Shown here: one piece after another, positions 46,178-53,830 of the stretch
How positions within the stretch are numbered: the stretch's first letter is position 1
How the letters are laid out: every line of letters begins with the position of its first letter
DNA from: Verrucomicrobia bacterium UBA1200
GTDB taxonomy: Bacteria; Verrucomicrobiota; Kiritimatiellia; RFP12; UBA1067
Assembly: GCA_002309765.1 (NCBI GenBank)
Contig: DBXY01000044.1
Location: 1-60,173 of the forward strand
Direction: 5' to 3'
DNA length: 60,173 bases
Notes under the pieces: model-generated
What the model saw: only the letters and a program-made list of their open reading frames with translations
Database searches by the model: none
Told to the model about the DNA's origin: nothing
Translations under genes and position numbers: made by a program

Positions 46178-49100
46178 CTAGTGGTTAGTGGCCTGGTTGA
46201 GCCAGTTCTTCACATCGGTCGTGTGCTGGCCGTCCTTGAACAGCTCCAGATACTCCTTGCAGTACGTCTCCGCGTCCTCATAGCTCTTGTGCTCAAGAAG
46301 CAACGGGATTACCGTAGCATAGGTCTTTTCCAACACCGGCCGCGCCGCTTCCAGCCCCGGATCGAGGGAAGAGAGCAGCACCGTAAAGCCGGCGCACGCC
46401 TCGCCGCGCGTCTTGGCGGCCTTTTCTTCCAAACCGACCTGCTTTTCCGCCATCATGCGGCGAACCAGTACCTGGCTGGAGAGGAACTGCAACTCTTTGT
46501 CTTTTACAAATTCCTCGGGGGTCATCTTCTGGGCGAGATTCTTCCGCTGGGCGTTGGCGTAGCCGCGCACTTTCTTGATCGCGTCAATCGCGACGTTGAA
46601 CATCTTGGTGCGGGCGTCGTCGTCCTTAACTGACATTCCTTCCGCCGACGCCACGTCCACCAGCAACATGTTGGCGTCCACCATCTGCTGCAAGCGCGAC
46701 AGCTGTTTGTCGGCAAGGAACTGGTCCAGCACCTGATGAGCCTCGGCGTATTTCTTTAGGTGATTCAGCGCGCGGGCCTTTCCAAGCAGGGCGTTGGCCT
46801 TGTACCCCAAATCCTTGGTCGAAGCGGCCACCTTGTCGTATGCCTCCATCGCCAGCGCATATTCGCGGGAACCTTCCAACGCCTTGGCGGCGGACATAAA
46901 CTGGCCGTCGGTGTACTTGCCGCCGGCGCTGAACATCTGACGGTATTTCGCCACGCCCTCGCCGCGCAGCCCCATGTCAATCAAGGCGGCGGCCAGCATC
47001 GGCACTGAGTTTTTCGCCTCTTCGGAGGATGGGTAGTCCTTGGCGAGCCGGTCAAACGCGGCCTGGGATTTCTGGGCATCCTTCATCACCGTGTACAACG
47101 TGCCGATCTGCACCAGCGCCTGCGGGGCGAACTGGCCTTTCGGGAACTTCTCGATGTAGTCCTCAAAGGCGGCTACCGCCTTCGGGCGCATCTCGTCGAC
47201 CTTCTCTTTCGGGAAGTTGATCTGGGTCATGCACACCGCGCGGGAGAACAACGCCGCCTCCAGCATCTTCTGGTTGCGGTCGCGCTCGTCCTGGGTGCGC
47301 TGGAAATCCGTTGCCTTTTCGGCAAGGTCCTTAATGAAGGATTCCAGCATCCCGGCGGCTTTGGTAATGTTTTCCACGCCGGACTGCCGGAGCGCGTCTT
47401 TCTGCTCTTCCGGCAATTCGGAGTTCGCGGCCTCCTTGACCGCCGACACCCCCAACTCGCGGTAGGCGTTGGCGAGTTTGAATTTCGCCACCGCCAGCGC
47501 GTGGCCGGGCTTCTCCCGGGTCGCCAGTTTCTCGTTGACCGCGACCAACGCCTCAATCTGGTTGGTGATATTGCCCTGCTCGGCGTAAACCTGCGCTATC
47601 CGGTGCATCGCGTCAACGCAGCTGCCGGATTCCGGGTATTCCTTAACCAGCCGCTGATAGTAACCCAGCGCCTCGGTGAGGTTTCCGGCCTTGTACTCGC
47701 GCTCGCCGAAACTCATCACCAGCTGCGGGGCGGCGTAGTGGCTCTTGAAGTTGTCGAAGAACAGGGTGTAACACTCGCGGCGCTTGTCGTCGCGCTTCAT
47801 CTCCCCGTAACGCTCGGCAATGGCCCGGACGTTGTCGCCGGCCAGCTTCATAAACTTCGGGTTGGTGCAGAAACGATCGGCCAAGTACCAGGTCACGGTG
47901 TCGGCGTTCAACTGGGCGTCCACATCCTTGGCGGAGTCTTCCATGTAACTCAACGCCAGATCGCGCAACCCGTTCACCGCCTCTTCGCACTCGGGGAACT
48001 GGTTCAGCACCTTGAGGAACTTCTTGATCGCATCGGCGTACTGGTTGTTCGCGAAAGCGCCGTTGGCGTCCGCGAACTGCATCTTGCGCACCCGGGCCAT
48101 CTGCTCCGGGGTAATCCGGGTCTTGATCTCTACGCCGTACCGGGTCTTGATAAACCGGACAATCCGCTCCGCGTATTCCCCGGAATCGCCGGCCCACTGG
48201 CTTTCGGGGTAACGGGCGTAGATGTTGATGAAGTGGCTGAACGCGCCGCCGCTGCGCTTGTTGGTGTCCTTGTCGCGGGACCCCAGCAGGAGGTCTTTGA
48301 TTAGGTTGTCGTTGGCATCCTTTTTGGCGGCTTCCTTAAACGCCTGGTCGGCCTGCATCTTGCCCAACAGATACCGGCACTCCGGGATCGGGCTGTAACG
48401 CAGATACCCCAACGTCCCGTCCGGGTCCTGCTGCCGGATTTCGTCGTGCAGGTTCTTCAGAATCGGCATGTATTCGTCCACCAGCTTCTCGGCGTCCTTG
48501 TTCTTCCCGCGCAGCAACGCGGCGTGCGCCCGAACTGCGATGGCCTTGCCGAAAAACATATCGGTCTTCCAGAGCAGCTTGGCGGCGGCGGCTTCTGCCT
48601 CTTTCAACAACTGCTCCCGCTCGCCGCCGGTGGCGTCCTCGGCGGCCGAGGTGGCCACCTCGGCGATGGTGGAGGTCACATCGCGCAGCTGGTCCTCTTC
48701 CATCGGCTGCTTGGCCAGACCGTTCAACACCTGAAGCGCGGCCTTCTTCTGGCCCGCCATCAGCAACCGCTGATAATACTCGTAAGCGGTGCGGCGGTAC
48801 AAATCCAGCATCGCCCCGGACGGCTTGGCGTGCTTCTTGAAGAATTCGTCGAAAATCTTCCGGCCGTCGTCGGTCATCTTGCGGTCGAAGTACGCGCTGC
48901 CCTTGCTGAGGTTGAGCGTCCAGAACTCCACCCCGTTCTTGTCCGAAATGGCGTCGATCAGCTTCTGCACCTCGTCGAACTTGCCGAGCGTCAGCATCCC
49001 GTCGATCTCTTTCTTCTTCAACGCCGCCACCGCCGCCGGGAAACGCTTGCGCACCTCGGCGATCACGTCTTCGGCGATATCGGGATACCCGTTACGCTGC

Positions 49101-49249
49101 AGCACGTCAATGTAGTGCAGTTCGTTCCGGTACGCGCGTTCATCGTCCGCCGCCTCGCCGTCCGCCATAACGGCAAACGGCAGCGCGGCCAAGACCGCCG
49201 AGCACAACACGCCTTCATAAACCCATCTGAAAAAAATCCTGTCTTTCAT
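46178..49249 (-). CDS. Large exported TPR-repeat protein, 1023 aa
   Basis: Signal peptide (cleavage near AVMAD). The whole body is helical with many tetratricopeptide-like repeats, for example NQYADAIKKFLKVLNQFPE, AGNLTEALGYYQRLVKEYPE and QAAFDRLAKDYPSSEE. Repeats of this type in periplasmic proteins (as in YbgF/BamD-like families) bind partners. It is first of the TPR-ExbBD train and probably a scaffold for the envelope complex. The promoter lies so close that the message may start almost at the ATG, and no Shine-Dalgarno site is seen. Confidence 0.82.
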   Translation of the reverse strand: MKDRIFFRWVYEGVLCSAVLAALPFAVMADGEAADDERAYRNELHYIDVLQRNGYPDIAEDVIAEVRKRFPAAVAALKKKEIDGMLTLGKFDEVQKLIDAISDKNGVEFWTLNLSKGSAYFDRKMTDDGRKIFDEFFKKHAKPSGAMLDLYRRTAYEYYQRLLMAGQKKAALQVLNGLAKQPMEEDQLRDVTSTIAEVATSAAEDATGGEREQLLKEAEAAAAKLLWKTDMFFGKAIAVRAHAALLRGKNKDAEKLVDEYMPILKNLHDEIRQQDPDGTLGYLRYSPIPECRYLLGKMQADQAFKEAAKKDANDNLIKDLLLGSRDKDTNKRSGGAFSHFINIYARYPESQWAGDSGEYAERIVRFIKTRYGVEIKTRITPEQMARVRKMQFADANGAFANNQYADAIKKFLKVLNQFPECEEAVNGLRDLALSYMEDSAKDVDAQLNADTVTWYLADRFCTNPKFMKLAGDNVRAIAERYGEMKRDDKRRECYTLFFDNFKSHYAAPQLVMSFGEREYKAGNLTEALGYYQRLVKEYPESGSCVDAMHRIAQVYAEQGNITNQIEALVAVNEKLATREKPGHALAVAKFKLANAYRELGVSAVKEAANSELPEEQKDALRQSGVENITKAAGMLESFIKDLAEKATDFQRTQDERDRNQKMLEAALFSRAVCMTQINFPKEKVDEMRPKAVAAFEDYIEKFPKGQFAPQALVQIGTLYTVMKDAQKSQAAFDRLAKDYPSSEEAKNSVPMLAAALIDMGLRGEGVAKYRQMFSAGGKYTDGQFMSAAKALEGSREYALAMEAYDKVAASTKDLGYKANALLGKARALNHLKKYAEAHQVLDQFLADKQLSRLQQMVDANMLLVDVASAEGMSVKDDDARTKMFNVAIDAIKKVRGYANAQRKNLAQKMTPEEFVKDKELQFLSSQVLVRRMMAEKQVGLEEKAAKTRGEACAGFTVLLSSLDPGLEAARPVLEKTYATVIPLLLEHKSYEDAETYCKEYLELFKDGQHTTDVKNWLNQATNH

Positions 49250-49259
49250 AGTAAGTTGA

Positions 49260-49288
49260 ATTGTAGATGATTTTATTCAAACAGTCAA
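49260..49288 (-). promoter_or_regulatory. Promoter of the TPR-Exb-Lol gene train
   Basis: Minus strand TTGACT (49283-49288), 17-base spacer, TACAAT (49260-49265). The ATG at 49249 is only 10 bases past the -10 box, implying a leaderless or nearly leaderless message. Confidence 0.65.
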
Positions 49289-49556
49289 GTGCCAACCGCC
49301 CCAACCCAACAAATTAATTGCATCCGCAACGTCATCGTCTTCTCCTGCCCCCGCCGCCGAAGGGCTGCGGGAGCAGGAGATCCGGGAGAATCTAGAGTAC
49401 CTAGAAAATCTAGAGAACCCGGCGGCATGGAAATGGCGCATGGCGTCGAGATATTCGCGGAGGGCCTTTACAGAGGATACGCGGGACATACTCTACGAAG
49501 TCTCCAGGCGTGGACGCACCTGGAGACTTCGAGACAATTGGGGGCAAAAATCTCGC
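49289..49556. repeat. Intergenic region with TCTAGA words and a 13-bp perfect inverted repeat
   Basis: No convincing gene. Positions about 49388-49422 carry GAATCTAGAGTACCTAG and related words. CGAAGTCTCCAGG (49496-49508) and CCTGGAGACTTCG (49519-49531) form a perfect 13-bp stem with a 10-base loop. No T tract is present, so it is not a standard terminator of the SPFH gene that ends at 49557, though it could protect the message 3' end. Confidence 0.55.
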
Positions 49557-51383
49557 TTATTTCTTCGCGGGTTTGGCGGGCAAGGTCAGATTCGCCCCTT
49601 TGAGGTCGGTCCACAGCGTGCCTTCGCCGGCATGCAGCACCCGGATGCTCAAGTCGGGGTTAAGCGACTCGACGAACTGCAGGTCGGCCAGCGTGGCGGG
49701 ATTCTTGAAGACGTCGGCCCGCCGCTTTACGCCAATCGCCTGCTCGTTCTCCACCAAAAACTGCGCCTTGGCGTCGGCTTCGCCGCGCACCTTGGTTATC
49801 TCGGCCTGAATCTTTGCCGCCTGAAGATTAATCTCCGCCACCTTCAGCTGCGCGTCGGCGGCGATTCCCGCCACGTCTTTTTTCATGTTCGCGGCGATCG
49901 TGGCGGTTATCTTCTCGGTCTCCTGCTCGGTCTCTTTGCGCAACTGGTCCACCATCGCCAGCTGGGTGTTGAGCAACGCCTGCTTCTTGGCGGTTTCCTG
50001 CTGGGTCTGGTTGGTGAGATCCTGCTCTTTGGCCACACTCGTCTCCTGAATGGGCTTCAAGATGTCGGACGGCACCTCCACATGCCGCACAATCGCGTTA
50101 CGCACCAGGATTTTCTTCTCGCCCAGAATCTTGACCAGCTCGTCGGTCATCTCTTTCTGGAACTTCTGCCGCCCCTCGCCGTCGATGAATTCCCGCGCCT
50201 TGTAGGTCGAGCCTTTCATCCGCGAAACCGAGAGAATCTGCGGCAGGATGATCTTGGAGACCACCGCCGGCAAATCGCCGTAAAGCATGTAAATCCGCGA
50301 AATGCTCTCCGGTAGCAACTCAAACTCCACCGTCATGTCCAGCATGATCGAGAACCCGTCCGAGGATGGGAACTGCACAAACTGGTTCATGCCGAACGCC
50401 ACCGCGTCGCTCACTGTGGTCGCGGTCTGCACTGCCGCCGGAACGGCATTCTTTGCCGTCTCCGCATCTATTATCTCCGCCTCTACCGGGGCATAAGAGG
50501 AATCTCCCCTCGTCCGGCTGGACGGGGCGCTTTTTTTCATCTGGCGCGATCTCGACGCCAAAGAACTGTCGCCCGCGATTTTCGACAGCTGTTGGCTGAG
50601 TGATGCCGCCTCTTTCTTGTTCAGAATCCCCAAATCGGAGTTGGTGTCCATGTAGTTTTCGCGCCGCAGGTTTTGCGCGGACAGCGTGTTCTGCTGCAAA
50701 TCCGCCAACCCGTTCGCGCTGGTGGACTGGGCTTTGGTAAGCACCACGGTTCCGCTTTTACCCACGATCGACACCTGGTTCATCCCGACTTCCACCACGT
50801 CAACCTGGTAGGCCCGCGGATTGACGTAATAGAGTCCCGGCTGAAGAATCTTCTCCAGCACCCCCTTCTCGCCAGGCCCGGCGAACTCGCCCGCCGCCGC
50901 CGGCTTGCCGGCCAGCGAGGTTACCACTCCGGCGTAGCCGATCGGGATGTTGATGGCGCTGACTTCCTTTACGTCATACCCCTCCGGATTGAGACGGTAG
51001 GTGCCCGGACCCAACACTCGGCGCCACACGCCCTTGGAGTCGTCGCCGGACGCCAGAATCTCGCCCGGTGCCAGCTCTTTACCGTTTTTGGAGGTCACAA
51101 TCCCGATGTTCCCCGCCGAAATGGTAATGGCGGGCACAATCCGCCAGTCGTTGTTGATCGGGTTCAGGAAATGCCGCCCTTCGGCCAGCGGCACCCGCTG
51201 CACGCCTTTTTCGCCCGGTTCGGCCAGAATCCGCCCCGGCGGCAACGGCTTGCCGGTTTTCGCAGTCACAATCGCCATCTTCCCCTCGGGCACATACACG
51301 CGGCAGGTGTTCCAAATCACCGCGCAAACAATCGCCACAGTTACTACCAGCACCCCGCCTATAGAAAATTCAGCTTTCCTCAT
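49557..51383 (-). CDS. SPFH/Band 7 protein with three N-terminal tandem repeats (copy 2)
   Basis: The 608-residue product has one N-terminal membrane helix (about 8-27). Three tandem repeats of about 55 residues follow (33-89, 90-147, 148-202), each reading G-x-x-A/G-I/V-V-T, GK-x-x-x-G-x-I-L, G-x-Y/H-x-L/V-NP (for example GNIGIVTSKNGKELAPGEIL). After a Ser/Thr/Gln-rich spacer comes the SPFH domain (about 310-430) and a coiled coil rich in Ala, Glu and Gln (about 440-570). SPFH proteins form large membrane-bound oligomers. Usual SPFH members have no such repeats; the repeat-SPFH-coil order resembles major vault protein. It overlaps the preceding SPFH gene by 4 bases (ATGA). Confidence 0.85.
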   Translation of the reverse strand: MRKAEFSIGGVLVVTVAIVCAVIWNTCRVYVPEGKMAIVTAKTGKPLPPGRILAEPGEKGVQRVPLAEGRHFLNPINNDWRIVPAITISAGNIGIVTSKNGKELAPGEILASGDDSKGVWRRVLGPGTYRLNPEGYDVKEVSAINIPIGYAGVVTSLAGKPAAAGEFAGPGEKGVLEKILQPGLYYVNPRAYQVDVVEVGMNQVSIVGKSGTVVLTKAQSTSANGLADLQQNTLSAQNLRRENYMDTNSDLGILNKKEAASLSQQLSKIAGDSSLASRSRQMKKSAPSSRTRGDSSYAPVEAEIIDAETAKNAVPAAVQTATTVSDAVAFGMNQFVQFPSSDGFSIMLDMTVEFELLPESISRIYMLYGDLPAVVSKIILPQILSVSRMKGSTYKAREFIDGEGRQKFQKEMTDELVKILGEKKILVRNAIVRHVEVPSDILKPIQETSVAKEQDLTNQTQQETAKKQALLNTQLAMVDQLRKETEQETEKITATIAANMKKDVAGIAADAQLKVAEINLQAAKIQAEITKVRGEADAKAQFLVENEQAIGVKRRADVFKNPATLADLQFVESLNPDLSIRVLHAGEGTLWTDLKGANLTLPAKPAKK

Positions 51384-52900
51384 TTCGTACCTCCTTCCGG
51401 CTTCGCGGCTTTCAGCGGCAAACCGAAAATCTCCCCCGGCGCATCGCTGGTCAAAACCTCTTTTAGCTGCGGCGCGGCTTTTTCGTACAACTTCGCCCGC
51501 ACGTAATCCGCTTCATTGCCGTAGGCGGCAACCTCTTGTTTGAGCACGTTCGCCACCGCCGTCGATAGCGTTTCCACCACCTTGCGTTTGCCTTCGGCCT
51601 CGGTCAGCTTGGCCTCGGCCTCGGCTTGGGCGGCCTTCAGCTCCACCGCCGCCACCTCCAGCTTGGTCTGCGCGGCAATCACCTGTTCCGCGCTCCGCTG
51701 TTCGGCCGCGATTTTCGCCTGGATCGATTCGGTCTCGGCAACCACCTTGGCGCTGTTTTGTGTGGCCAGTGCCTTCTGGCGCTCCAACTCGGCCTTGGAT
51801 TTGGCCTGAATGATCTCCTGCTCGATCTTGTGCCCCTCCTGCACCGCCAGTTCGCGTTCGCGGATGATGGACGCCACCTCCTGCGGCGCGAAAATGTCCC
51901 GGATCAGCACCGAGTTGAGTGACACTCCCCACGGCTTGCAGACGGACTGGAGATACTTTTCCAGCGAGTTCTGGAACGCCTGACGCGACTCGCCCACGAT
52001 AAACTCGGTGGCGTTTTTCTTGCTGCCCTCGATGCGCGAGAACCCGCGCGCGGCGGGCAGGATGATTTTTTGCAGAATGTCGTCCATGTCGCCCACCTCG
52101 TGCGAGAGCAGCGCGACTTTGTCAACCTCCAGATTGAATTCCAGCGTGCCTTCGGCGTTCACCGTGAAACCGTCCAACGTAAGGAACGATATCGCATCGT
52201 TTCCGCTCAACTCGAAACGCTGGCTCTGGATGTTCACGATTGTCACCGAATAAACGAACGGGTTGAGGCGGTGGGTTCCTTCCTTGAGGATTTTAGGAGA
52301 TACTCCCTTTGCCCCGGCTTTCACCAGGAAACCGGTGCCGGTCGCGGGGTCTTTTGCTCCCTCCGGCGCCAGTATGTCGTCGCCCGACAACTCGGTTACC
52401 ACCCCGACATGACCGGGCTTGATGGTGATGTCGTCGTACAGCTTCACCTCGTAGGCGTAGGGGTTGATGCGGTGCTTGCCAGTACCCAGCACATCGCGCA
52501 CTATACCCTTGGATTGATCGTCCGGCGCCAGGATCTGCCCTTCCGGCAGGTCTTTGCCGAAACGCCTCACCAGCACCCCGAATTTACCGGCCGGGATGTC
52601 CACCAGCTTTGCGGTACGCCATTCCCACGTCCACGGGTTGCGGAAATAACGCCCTTCCGGCAGCACGTTCTCCTGAATGCCCTTGTATTCCGGTCCGGGG
52701 GCAAGGATCGCTTCCGGTGGCAGATTCTTGCCGGTTTTCTTGAGCAGCACCGCGATCTCGCCGTTGCCCGGCTCAATCCGCCATCCGAACCACACCCACA
52801 ACGGTAGGCCCACTATCGCCACCAGCAGCAGGAACGGGATTGCCCCGACCGACACGCCGGCTTTCCGTTTAACGTTCCGACCCATTTCTGATGTTGCCAT
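51380..52900 (-). CDS. SPFH/Band 7 protein with three N-terminal tandem repeats (copy 1)
   Basis: The 506-residue product has a membrane helix (about 15-38), then three repeats like those of its partner (from about 42, 102 and 159), for example GKFGVLVRRFGKDLPEGQIL. An SPFH domain follows (about 215-345; LTLDGFTVNAEGTLEFNL), then a long coiled coil (about 350-470; EIIQAKSKAELERQKALA). It forms an operon with the second SPFH gene and is expected to co-assemble. Two candidate starts exist because the start region is duplicated: 52900 and, 24 codons earlier, 52972, each with AAGG 7 bases upstream. I list 52900 because it puts the helix near the N-terminus. Confidence 0.83.
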   Translation of the reverse strand: MATSEMGRNVKRKAGVSVGAIPFLLLVAIVGLPLWVWFGWRIEPGNGEIAVLLKKTGKNLPPEAILAPGPEYKGIQENVLPEGRYFRNPWTWEWRTAKLVDIPAGKFGVLVRRFGKDLPEGQILAPDDQSKGIVRDVLGTGKHRINPYAYEVKLYDDITIKPGHVGVVTELSGDDILAPEGAKDPATGTGFLVKAGAKGVSPKILKEGTHRLNPFVYSVTIVNIQSQRFELSGNDAISFLTLDGFTVNAEGTLEFNLEVDKVALLSHEVGDMDDILQKIILPAARGFSRIEGSKKNATEFIVGESRQAFQNSLEKYLQSVCKPWGVSLNSVLIRDIFAPQEVASIIRERELAVQEGHKIEQEIIQAKSKAELERQKALATQNSAKVVAETESIQAKIAAEQRSAEQVIAAQTKLEVAAVELKAAQAEAEAKLTEAEGKRKVVETLSTAVANVLKQEVAAYGNEADYVRAKLYEKAAPQLKEVLTSDAPGEIFGLPLKAAKPEGGTK

Positions 52901-52983
52901 ATCACTGCCTTTCCGCCTAAAAATGTCTCGCTGTTCGCCAGATCCACCAAGACCCATTTCTGATGTTGCCATATCACTGCCTT
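52879..52983. repeat. 33-bp direct repeat carrying duplicated start of an SPFH gene
   Basis: The sequence at 52879-52911 recurs at 52951-52983, exactly 72 bases (24 codons) away. Each copy holds an AAGG site, an ATG and the codons for MATSEMG in the same frame. Confidence 0.85.
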
Positions 52984-53008
52984 CCCGGGCGATTGCCCGC
53001 TCGATACC

Positions 53009-53788
53009 CTACCAAACTATTTCCCTGGATTCAAAAACCGGGCCGTCCACGCAAACTCGCCCTAACCACTCCTCGCCATCGGCGCGGCGCAGTTTTTGGA
53101 CGCAAGCCAGACACGCCCCCACCCCGCAAACCATGTGCTTATCCAGCGAAAGCCACCCCTTAAAACCATGTTTGATGGCCCGCTCGCCAACCGCCCGGAG
53201 CATCCCGTCCGGACCGCAGGCGTAAAGTTCCGCCGTCCCGCCGACTGCCGTCACCGCCGCCAGTTCCCGGTCGAGCGGAACGGTCACCAGCCCGGACTCG
53301 CCCAACGAACCGTCCTGCGTGGCGATCCTGATCTCCCATCCCAGCCGCTCAAAATCATCGCGCGCCAGAATGTCCGCCGCCGTACGTCCGCCGATGAAAA
53401 CCACACCCTTGCGCGGCAGCCGCCCGGCTAAAAACGCCAACGGCGCCACGCCGTAGCCGCCCGCGACCAAAAACGGCGTCCCCGCGCATTCGCAGGGAAA
53501 ACCGTTCCCGACCGGACCCAGCACCCGCACGGTATCGCCCGGCGCGAGCCGGTTCATCGCCGCCGTACCGCGACCGACGGTTTTGTACAGGATCCGCAAC
53601 ACCCCGTCCTTCGCCCCGTAGATGCTGAACGGACGACGCAACGCGCTCGGCTCCAGCCCCGGCACCCGCAGATGCACAAACTGGCCGGGACGGGCCTCAT
53701 CGGCCAGTTCGCCCAGCTCAAGCTCCAACACCCGGTAGCCAGCCCCCGCCCCGCAGTGGGTCAGGACTTTACCATCAACATCCCTCAT
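53009..53788 (-). CDS. pyrK: Dihydroorotate dehydrogenase B electron-transfer subunit PyrK
   Basis: FAD and [2Fe-2S] protein that passes electrons from the pyrimidine dehydrogenase PyrD (B type) to NAD. The 259 residues show the FAD motif RRPFSIYG, the NAD-binding LYACGPDGM and the iron-sulphur cysteines C-GVGA-C-LA-C...VC-VDGP near the C-terminus, in the family order. AGGAGG lies 5 bases before the ATG. The partner pyrD is not adjacent, as it often is; instead it sits between the kinase and the SPFH genes, 42 bases after the kinase stop. It could also serve another NAD-linked oxidoreductase. Confidence 0.9.
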   Translation of the reverse strand: MRDVDGKVLTHCGAGAGYRVLELELGELADEARPGQFVHLRVPGLEPSALRRPFSIYGAKDGVLRILYKTVGRGTAAMNRLAPGDTVRVLGPVGNGFPCECAGTPFLVAGGYGVAPLAFLAGRLPRKGVVFIGGRTAADILARDDFERLGWEIRIATQDGSLGESGLVTVPLDRELAAVTAVGGTAELYACGPDGMLRAVGERAIKHGFKGWLSLDKHMVCGVGACLACVQKLRRADGEEWLGRVCVDGPVFESREIVW

Positions 53789-53830
53789 TAAAACCTCCTA
53801 ACTCCGGTTGCGGACGATACCGCGCCACCG

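Noticed and set aside
49283..49297. TTGGCACTTGACTG as a second sigma-54 site
   Set aside because: The -12 TTGC element is missing at the right distance; TTGACT with TACAAT gives a normal sigma-70 promoter.
49277..49489. 70-codon minus-strand frame in the gap before the TPR promoter
   Set aside because: Its residues RFSRYSRFSRIS come from the TCTAGA-type repeats, and it overlaps the promoter at 49260-49288.
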